Origin: Desulfuromonadaceae bacterium
Lineage (GTDB): Bacteria > Desulfobacterota > Desulfuromonadia > Desulfuromonadales > SZUA-540
Assembly: GCA_003250235.1 (NCBI GenBank)
Contig: QKGY01000400.1
Span: 1 to 11,979 of the forward strand
DNA: 11,979 nt
Direction of reading: 5' to 3'
Part shown: piece after piece, positions 1 to 6,264 of the stretch
Layout of the letters: the number at the start of each line of letters is the position of its first letter
Numbering within the stretch: the stretch's first letter is position 1
Translations under genes and position numbers: made by a program
Notes under the pieces: model-generated
Databases searched by the model: none
Seen by the model: the letters and a program-made list of their open reading frames with translations, nothing else
Told to the model about the DNA's origin: nothing

Positions 1-938
1 TGCAGGTTGTCGGCAAAATCATCCATAGCCCGGCCCATCTGGCTGATCTCATCCTGCCCCTGAAACCGCAGGCGGATATCCAGATGGCCCTTTTCCATCT
101 CCTGGATCATGGTCATCGCTTTTCGCAACGGTCCCGTTATCCCGCGGACAATGAGGACCGCCAGCAGCATGGATAGGATGACAGCCACTCCGGTTGTCGA
201 GGCAAAAAGACTCAGCGTCCGCTGGTAAAAATCCAGCGAACTGACATAACTGGCTTCCGCATGGGCTTTTTCGAACGCATTGAGGGTACCCAGGCCGTCG
301 AGCAGGGCCTTGAAATCCGACTCCGTGCCGGCCATCATTCCGGCCGCCATCTCGGCGCCGACCAGCTTCATGATCTTGACGGTGGGCATAACCGCCTCGA
401 TGGCCATACGGTACTTGCCCACAGCCAGATAGATGTTCTTGCAGAGGAGCTTTTCCTGCTCCGCAAGGGACATGTCGGCGGCACCGTTGTTTTCTTTGGC
501 CGTGAGGCTCTGCCCTATATGGTCCACCGACGGCTTTATGACACGAAGGGCATCCGCCAGCTTTTTTTCGTCCTTAGAAGATGCAGCCAGAGAATCTTTA
601 TCCAGCTGCCCCTGAAGAAGGATCAGAGACTGCGCTTTGTCCAGCATCTCCATGAAATGTTGAATCTCCTGATCAACCTCCGACTCCTGTTTCTCAAGGT
701 TGATCATGTTGACCACTTTGTAGATATGGGCATTTGCGGACAAAACGATATCCGCGATATTGCTGCTTTCCTGATAGGCCTCAAAGCGTTTTTCGAAGAG
801 ATCCTGCATGGCGCTTTTCTGCCCCCGCAGGCCGCGAAAGGCTATCGCAGAGAGCGCCAGCATCAAAACGATCATCACCACGACGAGAGCAAAAAGCTTC
901 GTGGACACCTTGCTGTTATGAAAAAATTTTCTCAACAT
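1..938 (-). CDS. Methyl-accepting chemotaxis protein, N-terminal part (cut by window edge)
   Basis: This encodes a transmembrane chemoreceptor that would pass ligand signals to CheA/CheW. I translated 312 codons from the ATG at 936-938; the signalling domain lies beyond base 1. Residues about 14-33 form a first hydrophobic membrane helix. Residues 35-240 are a mostly helical periplasmic region of about 200 residues, resembling a four-helix-bundle sensor. Residues about 242-264 form the second membrane helix. From about 265 a HAMP domain begins (GITGPLRKAM, then EMEKGHLDIRL and DEISQMGRAMDDF). A GGAG ribosome site lies 6 nt before the ATG. The gene sits 84 nt downstream of a secreted Cache protein on the same strand, so the two are probably transcribed together. 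The ligand cannot be told from sequence. The MCP call is strong from HAMP and topology, but a HAMP-containing kinase or cyclase cannot be fully excluded because the output domain is outside the window. Confidence 0.85.
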   Translation of the reverse strand, partial: MLRKFFHNSKVSTKLFALVVVMIVLMLALSAIAFRGLRGQKSAMQDLFEKRFEAYQESSNIADIVLSANAHIYKVVNMINLEKQESEVDQEIQHFMEMLDKAQSLILLQGQLDKDSLAASSKDEKKLADALRVIKPSVDHIGQSLTAKENNGAADMSLAEQEKLLCKNIYLAVGKYRMAIEAVMPTVKIMKLVGAEMAAGMMAGTESDFKALLDGLGTLNAFEKAHAEASYVSSLDFYQRTLSLFASTTGVAVILSMLLAVLIVRGITGPLRKAMTMIQEMEKGHLDIRLRFQGQDEISQMGRAMDDFADNL

Positions 939-960
939 GCCTGTCTCCGACTTCGATGGA

Positions 961-1004
961 GAAAAAGGAGCAGCCGCAGCGGGCGCCAACCCTGCTGCGG
1001 CTGC
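961..1004 (-). terminator. Hairpin with short T-run between Cache gene and chemoreceptor gene
   Basis: The arms at 970-980 (GCAGCCGCAGC) and 994-1004 (GCTGCGGCTGC) are perfect 11-bp complements around a 13-nt loop. Read on the minus strand the stem is followed within four bases by TTTTT (962-966). It lies 18 nt after the Cache gene stop and 23 nt before the chemoreceptor ATG. It could be a partial terminator or an RNA-stability hairpin that lowers receptor expression relative to the secreted Cache protein. The short, interrupted T-run makes full termination uncertain. Confidence 0.5.
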
Positions 1005-1022
1005 GATGGTTATCGACCTGCC

Positions 1023-1484
1023 TTATTTTTCATAAATCCCGGATCCGAGCCACCAGGTGTCGTCAATCTTGACAGCGTAGCCCAGCTTGGGCATGACCTT
1101 TTTCTCAACCGGGTTGTCCCAATAGAACTTCAGGAATCCTTTGCCGCCCTTGGCGACCTTGATGAGTTCCTCGATGACGGCCAGGCCGTTGGCATCGCGA
1201 AGACGCAGCAGATTTTTCCCGACAAGCTGAGGCTTGGCGCCGTGGGCAAGAACATTCCCCTCAAAATCGTAGGCGTAAATATACAGCTCGCCGCGGAAAA
1301 ATTTGCCATCTTTGTTCATGAACTCGGCCAGGGCTTTCTCTTTACCGACTTGATGCACATAATCGACCGCTTCATTGACAAAGGCAACCAGATCGTCCTT
1401 GGTCGGATTGGCGTAATCGGCCGCCATGGCATTCATGGACATTGCGGTAAACATCATCAGCAAACAAACCACCAGTCTTTTCAT
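1023..1484 (-). CDS. Secreted single-Cache-domain sensory protein
   Basis: This is a 153-residue protein with a signal peptide (MKRLVVCLLMMFTAMSMNAMA, probable cleavage after residue 21) followed by one small Cache-like domain. Typical family features are the N-terminal helix (KDDLVAFVNEAVDYV), the strand pair ELYIYAYDFEGNVLAHG, the LVGKNLLRLRDANG segment, and the closing KLGYAVKIDDTWWLGSGIY. Soluble periplasmic Cache proteins bind small molecules such as organic acids. An in-frame upstream ATG would add 29 residues, but the chosen ATG has AGGAG 7 nt upstream and starts a proper signal peptide. The gene is followed by a chemoreceptor on the same strand, so I infer that it presents a ligand to, or modulates, that receptor. 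No membrane anchor or output domain is present. The Cache call is strong; ligand and partner are inference. Confidence 0.85.
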   Translation of the reverse strand: MKRLVVCLLMMFTAMSMNAMAADYANPTKDDLVAFVNEAVDYVHQVGKEKALAEFMNKDGKFFRGELYIYAYDFEGNVLAHGAKPQLVGKNLLRLRDANGLAVIEELIKVAKGGKGFLKFYWDNPVEKKVMPKLGYAVKIDDTWWLGSGIYEK

Positions 1485-1542
1485 CCGTGTCTCCTGTCTT
1501 TGGGTGAGGTATCCCACACACTGGCTCAGCAACGTGGGCACA

Positions 1543-1596
1543 TGCAAAAAACGATATTTTTTTATCATCAAACTTTTGACGATTGCTCGTTTTGCA
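1543..1596 (-). other. Nested inverted repeat in the leader of the Cache gene
   Basis: The arm tgcaaaaaacga (1543-1554) pairs with tcgttttgca (1587-1596) with a two-base bulge. Inside it, atcatcaaa (1564-1572) pairs with tttgacgat (1575-1583) with one G-U pair. In the minus-strand transcript this could form a coaxial stem about 60 nt before the Cache start codon. No known riboswitch consensus was recognised. The AT-rich content makes chance pairing possible. Confidence 0.4.
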
Positions 1597-1597
1597 C

Positions 1598-1625
1598 ATG
1601 TCGGACCCGTTGCCCCCTTTCTTTA
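1598..1625 (-). promoter_or_regulatory. Weak sigma-28 (FliA)-like promoter candidate
   Basis: On the minus strand TAAAGAAA is followed after 12 nt by TCCGACAT. The flagellar sigma-28 consensus is TAAAGTTT-N11-GCCGATAA, so the -35 core and the CCGA of the -10 match, but the spacing is one base long and three -10 positions differ. It is mentioned because chemoreceptor genes are often FliA-dependent. Low confidence. Confidence 0.22.
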
Positions 1626-1731
1626 GATTATTTTTCATCAATTCCCACGCACCAAAGAGTCCATTCAAACCATTTCCGGCCTACCCGAGCGAAATCAAAA
1701 GACATTTCAAAATGGGACTGATTACATAAAA

Positions 1732-1764
1732 AAAATCGGCCTTGTCGAAACAATGCCGATTTCT
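1732..1764 (-). terminator. Intrinsic terminator of the PhzF-like gene
   Basis: Arms AAATCGGC (1733-1740) and GCCGATTT (1755-1762) pair, with an inner TTGT/ACAA stem (1742-1745 and 1750-1753) around the tetraloop cgaa. Read on the minus strand the stem runs directly into eight T residues. It is 149 nt past the PhzF-like stop and upstream of the Cache leader, so it separates the two units. The 148 bases between this stem and the gene stop contain nothing else I recognise. Confidence 0.8.
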
Positions 1765-1910
1765 GCATACATGCGGTTCGCCCGATGAGATTTTGCGCAG
1801 AGGATTCACCCCCGGCACGTCAGAGAATTGTCATGGCTGCGAATCCGACAGGACAAAAGATTGACAGGCACACCCGGGCCAGGTTTGATAAGACCAAACA
1901 TCTCTAAGAC

Positions 1911-2690
1911 TCATAAAGAAATCTGGCCCACCATGAAAACCACGGCATTACCGGCAATCCGCACCCTGCCCCCCCGATCTTCACAAAACAACTCCCCGCC
2001 GCGTGCCGAGACCTGCAGGGCATGGAGTCGGCGCTTTTCGAGGCGAGCTGCCCAGTAGGGCACAAGGGTGCAGTGCGCCGACCCGGTGACCGGATCTTCA
2101 GGGATTCCTTCGCCCGGGGCAAAAAACCTCGAGACGAAATCGACCTGATCCCCGGGGGCGGTGACGATCACCCCGAGAGCGTCAAGACCGCTGAGTGTGT
2201 CGAAGTCGGGATTCACCCCGCGAACATCCGTCTCCGAGGGAAGAACGACCAGATAGTCCCGGCTTCGGTACACTTCGAGGGGCGAAACCCCCAGTCCCTG
2301 CAGCAAACCGGCGGGCGCTTCGCAGGGTGTCCCCGGACGGGAGGGGAAATCCATGACGAGACGAGCCCCGTCCCTGCACACGGTGAGCCGTCCGCTGCGG
2401 GTGGAGAACGCCACCTCCGAAAGAGGGCTGTTCAGGCAATGAAAAATGACGTGGGCCGAAGCCAGGGTGGCGTGACCGCAAAGATCGACTTCGGTTTTGG
2501 GGGTAAACCAGCGCAGGTCGTAATGATGGGGTCCCGGTACCAGGAACGCCGTTTCCGATAAATTGTTCTCCGCCGCAACGGCCTGCAGTATGTCGTCCTG
2601 CAGCCAGGATTCCAGAAGACAGACCGCGGCAGGGTTTCCCGCGAAAAGTCGGTTGGTAAAGGCATCGACCTGGTAAATCGGTATTTGCAT
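1911..2690 (-). CDS. PhzF family isomerase/epimerase-like protein
   Basis: This 259-residue protein of the PhzF/YHI9/YddE superfamily has the two-lobed, diaminopimelate-epimerase-like fold. Family signatures are clear: IYQVDAFTNRLFAGNPAAV at the N-terminus, NNLSETAFL (46 is the conserved acidic catalytic residue), LCGHATLASAHV (from 70), and EDPVTGSAHC at about 198-207. The length is slightly below the usual 260-300. I start at the ATG at 2688-2690, which has GGAGGAG upstream at good spacing; the longer open frame adds 33 residues without family similarity. The physiological substrate of most members is unknown, and nothing nearby points to phenazine synthesis, so the name should be read as a fold family only. 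It is a single-gene unit with a terminator downstream. The family is firm; the function is unknown. Confidence 0.92.
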   Translation of the reverse strand: MQIPIYQVDAFTNRLFAGNPAAVCLLESWLQDDILQAVAAENNLSETAFLVPGPHHYDLRWFTPKTEVDLCGHATLASAHVIFHCLNSPLSEVAFSTRSGRLTVCRDGARLVMDFPSRPGTPCEAPAGLLQGLGVSPLEVYRSRDYLVVLPSETDVRGVNPDFDTLSGLDALGVIVTAPGDQVDFVSRFFAPGEGIPEDPVTGSAHCTLVPYWAARLEKRRLHALQVSARGGELFCEDRGGRVRIAGNAVVFMVGQISL

Positions 2691-2712
2691 GCGAATTCTC
2701 CTCCCCCTCCGT

Positions 2713-2729
2713 TGCCGGTATTTCCGGCA
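2713..2729 (-). other. Small hairpin just upstream of the PhzF-like ribosome site
   Basis: TGCCGG (2713-2718) and CCGGCA (2724-2729) pair around a 5-base loop, a few bases upstream of the purine-rich ribosome-binding region at about 2697-2710. It could protect the transcript 5' end or tune access to the start. It is short and may be incidental. Confidence 0.3.
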
Positions 2730-2798
2730 GACGGCTCCCGGGATGAAACCGGCGCAAAGAGTGTTTTTTCCCTTTTGTATTGCGGCCATTCCACGTCA

Positions 2799-2818
2799 CT
2801 GTGTCCGGATTGACACAG
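2799..2818. promoter_or_regulatory. Perfect 7-bp palindrome, candidate regulator-binding site
   Basis: CTGTGTC (2799-2805) and GACACAG (2812-2818) are perfect inverted repeats separated by 6 bp, in the divergent region between the PhzF-like gene and the secreted protein gene. The spacing does not fit a CRP site. Its centre is about 135 bp upstream of the expected start of the sigma-54 promoter at 2918-2933, a usual distance for an enhancer-binding activator. It could instead control the PhzF-like gene. Confidence 0.4.
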
Positions 2819-2917
2819 AAGACGCCCTCACACGCCCCTCTGAAAGCGCCTCTTATTTACCCACTAACCACATGAAAACACTGGAAAACAAATTTTTTCA
2901 CAAGGGTCGCGAAAAAA

Positions 2918-2933
2918 AGGCATGCTCTTTGCT
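2918..2933 (+). promoter_or_regulatory. Sigma-54 (-24/-12) promoter
   Basis: The bases aGGCAtGctctTTGCT match TGGCACG-N4-TTGCW at all defined positions except two, and the key GG-N10-GC spacing is exact. Transcription would start near 2944, giving a leader of about 60 nt before the secreted protein start at 3003. A palindrome about 135 bp upstream could be the enhancer site. Sigma-54 promoters need an AAA+ activator, which is not encoded in this window. Confidence 0.65.
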
Positions 2934-3002
2934 CACATTATCAACCTGCGTCCACGGCCCCTCTGGCTGCGCCCCTGAAGGTTTCCATCAAACAGGTGAC
3001 TG

Positions 3003-3470
3003 ATGACGTCCATGACTTTTCGCACAATCCGCTTTTTCGCCGTTCTGCTCTTCGGTCTCGCATTTTTCGTGGGACAGGCGGGCTCAGTCTTTGCTGACGA
3101 CAGTTTCGATTTTTTCCCTGAAAGCGATTTTTCCGGATTTTCCCTGGAGACCAAGGGAAACCTGACCGGCCTGAGTTTCAGTAACGATTCCAGTATCACC
3201 CCGTTTCTGGGCGCCAACTTCAGCCTTGAAGAAGACCTCCCAGCAGACACCACCTTCGTCCCCGATGGAAGCTCTCTTCTGCCTTCCCAGAAAAAGGATT
3301 ACCTCCTTGGGGCGGAAATCGACTGCTGCCTCAGCGACGATACGCGTCTGACCCTCAACTACAACTGGAATCCGACCAACGTACCGGCGTTCATCGACGG
3401 CATGTCCGACAAGCTCAATCCCTCCGACGAGCGATTCAACATCTCGGTCGGGTTGAACGTGATGTTCTGA
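3003..3470 (+). CDS. Small secreted, probably outer-membrane protein of unknown function
   Basis: This is a 155-residue protein with a clear signal peptide (basic start MTFRTIRFF, hydrophobic core, cleavage likely after VFA at about 30-31). The mature part is acidic and rich in alternating beta-strand-like segments: FSLETKGNLTGLSF, ITPFLGANFSLEED, YLLGAEIDCCLS, TRLTLNYNWNP. The chain ends in FNISVGLNVMF. A final strand closing with phenylalanine is typical of outer-membrane beta-barrels recognised by BamA, so I infer a small barrel or barrel subunit. It has only enough strands for a very small barrel. The start is ambiguous: AGGTGA lies 3 nt before the ATG at 3003 and 12 nt before the ATG at 3012. 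It stands alone between a sigma-54-like promoter and a strong terminator. I do not recognise the family. Confidence 0.75.
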   Translation: MTSMTFRTIRFFAVLLFGLAFFVGQAGSVFADDSFDFFPESDFSGFSLETKGNLTGLSFSNDSSITPFLGANFSLEEDLPADTTFVPDGSSLLPSQKKDYLLGAEIDCCLSDDTRLTLNYNWNPTNVPAFIDGMSDKLNPSDERFNISVGLNVMF

Positions 3471-3500
3471 TCCCCGCTTTCCCGTCTGACAACCCGACGC

Positions 3501-3530
3501 AAAAGGCCGGCTCACGCCGGCCTTTTTGTT
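3501..3530. terminator. Bidirectional intrinsic terminator
   Basis: AAAAGGCCGGC (3501-3511) and GCCGGCCTTTT (3516-3526) form a perfect 11-bp stem with loop TCAC, followed on the plus strand by TTTTTGTTTT and flanked by A residues, so it also works on the minus strand. It lies between the convergent secreted-protein gene and ferredoxin gene and would end both transcripts. Confidence 0.9.
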
Positions 3531-3531
3531 T

Positions 3532-3717
3532 TCACCTTCTCGCCCCCCTCACCTTGATGGCCCCCACCGGACAAACCTGTTCGCAGGTTCCGCAATCGAT
3601 GCACTGCTGCTCGTCGATGTGGTGATGATCCCCTTCGACAGAAACCGCCTTGACGGGGCAGGTGCCGGCACAGGCGCCGCACTCGATGCATGTCTCGACA
3701 ATATAATGATGTCCCAT
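3532..3717 (-). CDS. 2[4Fe-4S] ferredoxin
   Basis: A 61-residue bacterial-type ferredoxin that carries electrons between low-potential redox enzymes in the cytoplasm. Two cluster motifs are complete: CIECGACAGTCP (Cys 10, 13, 16, 20) and CIDCGTCEQVCP (Cys 39, 42, 45, 49), each C-x2-C-x2-C-x3-C-P, which should bind two [4Fe-4S] clusters. I start at the ATG at 3715-3717 because GGGAG lies 7 nt upstream and the product MGHHYIVETCIEC begins as family members do; an upstream in-frame ATG would add eight residues. It is the last gene before a bidirectional terminator and lies 107 nt downstream of the AdoMet synthetase gene on the same strand. A direct repeat of ATGACATC (3735-3742 and 3760-3767) sits in that gap and is probably incidental. 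The electron partner is unknown. Confidence 0.95.
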   Translation of the reverse strand: MGHHYIVETCIECGACAGTCPVKAVSVEGDHHHIDEQQCIDCGTCEQVCPVGAIKVRGARR

Positions 3718-3824
3718 CCATATTCTCCCAGGGTATGACATCCATCCCCGCCTCCGTCCATGACATCAGAGAGGCTCGTTCAAGGACGCCTGTCGCAACA
3801 GTCTGCCGTTTTTTCCGGCGCCGG

Positions 3825-5030
3825 TCAACAGACCGGGAATCGGCCTTCGGCCAGTTGAACACAGAGCCCGGGAACCGCCTCAAGCTCGGCTTCAAGGATG
3901 TCCCGAGCCCGTGCGGATATCTCCCCGACCGTGCAGCCTGGCTCCAGGATCACCTGGAGAGCGATCCGCTCCGGCCTGTTGACCGGCTCGCCGATGCGGC
4001 TGACCAGAAAAACGCAGGCCTCGCGGATGCCTTCGACCCGAACGCACACTTCGCGGGCCATGCGATGCGCCAGCACGTTGTAGATCTTGCCGACGTGGCT
4101 GACCGGATTTTTTCCGGCCACGGCCTCGGTACCGAGGGGACGCCCGACGGAAATGAGTCCGTTCACCCGGTTGCCCCTGCCCACCTGCCCGGAATCGGCA
4201 TCCTCGGCGGAGGTTCCGAGCAGGCTCAGATACGCCCCCTGAGCCCCGTGATCCCGGCGATCCAGCGCGTTGAGCCAGACTCTCGGTCTCATTCCGGAAG
4301 CTTTCCCGGCAACGAATTCTCGGATATCTTTTTCCACGCCGTCCTTGCGGGCGAAGTAATCCGCTTCCGAAACCACCTGCCGGGCCAGCAGAGGCATGGC
4401 GACCGTCACATCGAGAGCGTCCCCCTCGCGCACCGCCATGATTTTCACATCTTCACCCGTTTCGGGAAAACGCTCCTTGAACATGGGCCCGTTGAGATAC
4501 CGCTCCAGCGACAGGACCAACGCCTCGACGGGACTGAGGGGGAAATAGCCCACGGCCGCCGACGTGTCGTTGGCAACGAACACGGCAGAGGGACGGGCAA
4601 AAATATCTTTCAGCTCCGCCGAACCCTCCGCCAGACGCACCTGGCAGCGAAGATCCCGCTCCGCATCGACATATCGCAGGTTTTCCCGAAACCACCGGCG
4701 CGCCGTCTCGACAGCGATATCGGCCACCGGGAGCACGACGCCGCCGAAAGTCAGGGTAGCCCGGTCTCCGATGATCAACGCCATCGGCCGCCTCACGCGG
4801 CCGCCGCCGAACCATTTTTCCACATTCCCGGCGACCAGCAACCCCTTGTCGATGTTGTGATGGAGAATACTGCCGGTGTGTCTGAGGTAATAGCCGCACA
4901 GAGCTACCGATATGGACTCCATGACCGCATCGCAGATCGAATCGGGATGCCCCAGGCCCTTGCGCTCGACGATTTCCATCGGGCGCAGCGCCATGGGCGG
5001 CAGCGTCAGCTCTTCAATCACCAGTCGCAC
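3825..5030 (-). CDS. mat: Archaeal-type S-adenosylmethionine synthetase (methionine adenosyltransferase)
   Basis: This enzyme makes S-adenosylmethionine from methionine and ATP. The 401-residue product belongs to the archaeal MAT family, not the usual bacterial MetK. Diagnostic motifs are MEIVERKGLGHPDSICD (GHPD at 27-30), HHNIDKGLL at about 57-65, and the phosphate-binding stretch GTSAEDADSG followed by QVGRGNRVNG at 272-291. The start is a GTG at 5028-5030 preceded by GGGGGAG at 8 nt. The longer frame from 5210 adds 60 residues with no family similarity, and 401 residues fits the family. A sigma-70-like promoter lies about 50 nt upstream and a ferredoxin gene follows. Archaeal-type MAT occurs in scattered bacteria, probably by lateral transfer; whether a MetK is also present here cannot be seen. 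Family and reaction are very secure. Confidence 0.95.
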   Translation of the reverse strand: MRLVIEELTLPPMALRPMEIVERKGLGHPDSICDAVMESISVALCGYYLRHTGSILHHNIDKGLLVAGNVEKWFGGGRVRRPMALIIGDRATLTFGGVVLPVADIAVETARRWFRENLRYVDAERDLRCQVRLAEGSAELKDIFARPSAVFVANDTSAAVGYFPLSPVEALVLSLERYLNGPMFKERFPETGEDVKIMAVREGDALDVTVAMPLLARQVVSEADYFARKDGVEKDIREFVAGKASGMRPRVWLNALDRRDHGAQGAYLSLLGTSAEDADSGQVGRGNRVNGLISVGRPLGTEAVAGKNPVSHVGKIYNVLAHRMAREVCVRVEGIREACVFLVSRIGEPVNRPERIALQVILEPGCTVGEISARARDILEAELEAVPGLCVQLAEGRFPVC

Positions 5031-5085
5031 AGGCGAAACTCCCCCGAAAAGTCCCCAGATACCGGAAAGGCCAGCCCCTCCGTAA

Positions 5086-5113
5086 AAGGTATCTCCGGCC
5101 TCCGGCTTGTCAA
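5086..5113 (-). promoter_or_regulatory. Sigma-70-like promoter candidate for the AdoMet synthetase
   Basis: On the minus strand a perfect -35 box TTGACA (5108-5113) is followed after 16 nt by TACCTT (5086-5091), a poor -10 with three matches. Start of transcription would be near 5079, about 50 nt before the GTG start. The strength comes from the -35 and from the position. Confidence 0.4.
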
Positions 5114-5151
5114 ACACCCCGCGCATACGCCATGGCCGACACCATGCCCGT

Positions 5152-5182
5152 TCTTGCCAGCGTCTCCGGGTTCTGGCAAGAT
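5152..5182 (+). promoter_or_regulatory. Palindrome overlapping a possible promoter of the rhomboid operon
   Basis: TCTTGCCAG (5152-5160) and CTGGCAAGA (5173-5181) are perfect 9-bp inverted repeats 12 nt apart. The left arm contains TTGCCA (5154-5159), a near-consensus -35 box, and the right arm overlaps CAAGAT (5177-5182), a weak -10, with a 17-nt spacer. A dimeric repressor bound here would cover the promoter. It could also be an RNA hairpin, but no T-run follows it. Confidence 0.4.
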
Positions 5183-5208
5183 CAGGGGACAAAGGGGGAA
5201 CAAGGCGC

Positions 5209-6210
5209 ATGAAGAGGGATGAGGACCATCACAACCAGGACCCCGGGCAGGCACAGGAATCCTGTGCGGATTCGTGGGTCGAGCTTTCGCCCCCCGGGCT
5301 GAAAACGGACACGGAGAAAACACCCCCTCAGGGCTCCAGGCGCCAATGGAGCCTGGTCCTTTCGGCCCGCCGCATTCCCAACCGGCTTCAGCGCTCGGCC
5401 GCCGGCTGGCATCTGTACGTGCCCCCGGCGCACCTGACGGAAGCGCAAAAGGAGATCGCGCTTTTTGAGAATGAGAACCGCGGCTGGCCGCCTCCCGACG
5501 AGCCGCCGCCCCTGGAGGACAACACCCTGGTAACCCTCTCCGTGCTGGGGGTTCTGGCAATTTTCTACAACCTGACGCTGATGTCTCTTTCCGGCTTCGG
5601 TCACCCCGTGATCGAGTGGATCGCCCTTGGCAATGCCGACGCGGAGAAAATCCTGCATGGGGAGTGGTGGCGCATCATCACCGCGCTGACCCTGCATGCC
5701 GACGGCCTGCACCTGCTGGGCAACATCGGCATCGGCAGCTTCTTCCTCGTCTCGCTGTGCCGCCAGCTCGGTTCGGGGCTCGGCTGGTCCCTGCTGCTGC
5801 TCAGCGGCACCCTCGGCAACCTCGCCAACGCCTGGATCTACCACAGTGCCCATCGCTCGGTCGGGGCCTCCACGGCCATTTTCGGCGCGGTCGGCCTGCT
5901 CGCCGGCATCCGCGTCCTGCAGGGGGGCCGCCCCCTGAAAGGCAAATGGGTCTGGCCGCTGGCCGCCGCCCTGGCGCTGCTGGCGCTGCTCGGCTCCGGG
6001 GACGAACATACCGATCTCGGCGCCCATCTCTTCGGCTTTCTCGCCGGCATCGTTCCCGGACTTTTTGCCGGATGGCTCCTGGGGCGGCATGGAAGGCCCG
6101 GTCCCCGCGTCAACGCCCTGCTCGCGCTGCTCGCCCTCGCCACCGTCCTTGCCGCCTGGGGATTCGCCCTCGCCGCCCCCTTGTCCCCGCCCGGGATGCC
6201 GCTACAATAG
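5209..6210 (+). CDS. Rhomboid family intramembrane serine protease
   Basis: A 333-residue integral membrane protease that would cut transmembrane substrates within the membrane. The cytosolic N-terminal part (about residues 45-100) has a conserved-looking small domain, QWSLVLSARRIPNRL then GWHLYVPPAHL and EIALFENENR. The membrane core from about 105 has six or seven helices. The loop and helix HADGLHLLGNIGIGSF is the usual rhomboid motif. The nucleophile is Ser221 in GASTAIFGAVG (GxSxxxxG) and the general base is His273 in LGAHLFGFLAG. Both catalytic residues are present, so activity is expected. The ATG at 5209 follows AAGG and GGGGG stretches; the open frame extends upstream to 5107 but without a better site. 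A COG2403 GTPase gene follows 54 nt downstream on the same strand. The substrate is unknown. Confidence 0.93.
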   Translation: MKRDEDHHNQDPGQAQESCADSWVELSPPGLKTDTEKTPPQGSRRQWSLVLSARRIPNRLQRSAAGWHLYVPPAHLTEAQKEIALFENENRGWPPPDEPPPLEDNTLVTLSVLGVLAIFYNLTLMSLSGFGHPVIEWIALGNADAEKILHGEWWRIITALTLHADGLHLLGNIGIGSFFLVSLCRQLGSGLGWSLLLLSGTLGNLANAWIYHSAHRSVGASTAIFGAVGLLAGIRVLQGGRPLKGKWVWPLAAALALLALLGSGDEHTDLGAHLFGFLAGIVPGLFAGWLLGRHGRPGPRVNALLALLALATVLAAWGFALAAPLSPPGMPLQ

Positions 6211-6264
6211 AACCAGGATACACCGAACACCCGTCCCGATACGCCCAAGCGCAGGAGGGGAACG

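Noticed and set aside
1636..1670. Possible sigma-54 promoter upstream of the Cache gene on the minus strand (TGG-N9/10-TGC spacing)
   Set aside because: Only the TGG and TGC cores agree; the other consensus positions fail, unlike the strong match at 2918-2933.
261..1721. 486-codon open frame on the plus strand
   Set aside because: It runs antisense through the chemoreceptor and Cache genes, its product is His-rich and of low plausibility, and the minus-strand proteins have clear domains and ribosome sites.
1911..2690. Phenazine biosynthesis role for the PhzF-like gene
   Set aside because: No other phenazine gene is nearby, and most PhzF-fold proteins in bacteria lacking phenazine pathways have unknown substrates.
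2799..2818. CRP site reading of the CTGTGTC/GACACAG palindrome
   Set aside because: CRP half-sites TGTGA and TCACA are absent at the required spacing; here the TGTGTC arms are two bases too far apart.
3690..5222. 510-codon open frame on the plus strand
   Set aside because: It is the antisense shadow of the archaeal-type AdoMet synthetase, which has unmistakable motifs; the plus-strand product shows no recognisable domain.
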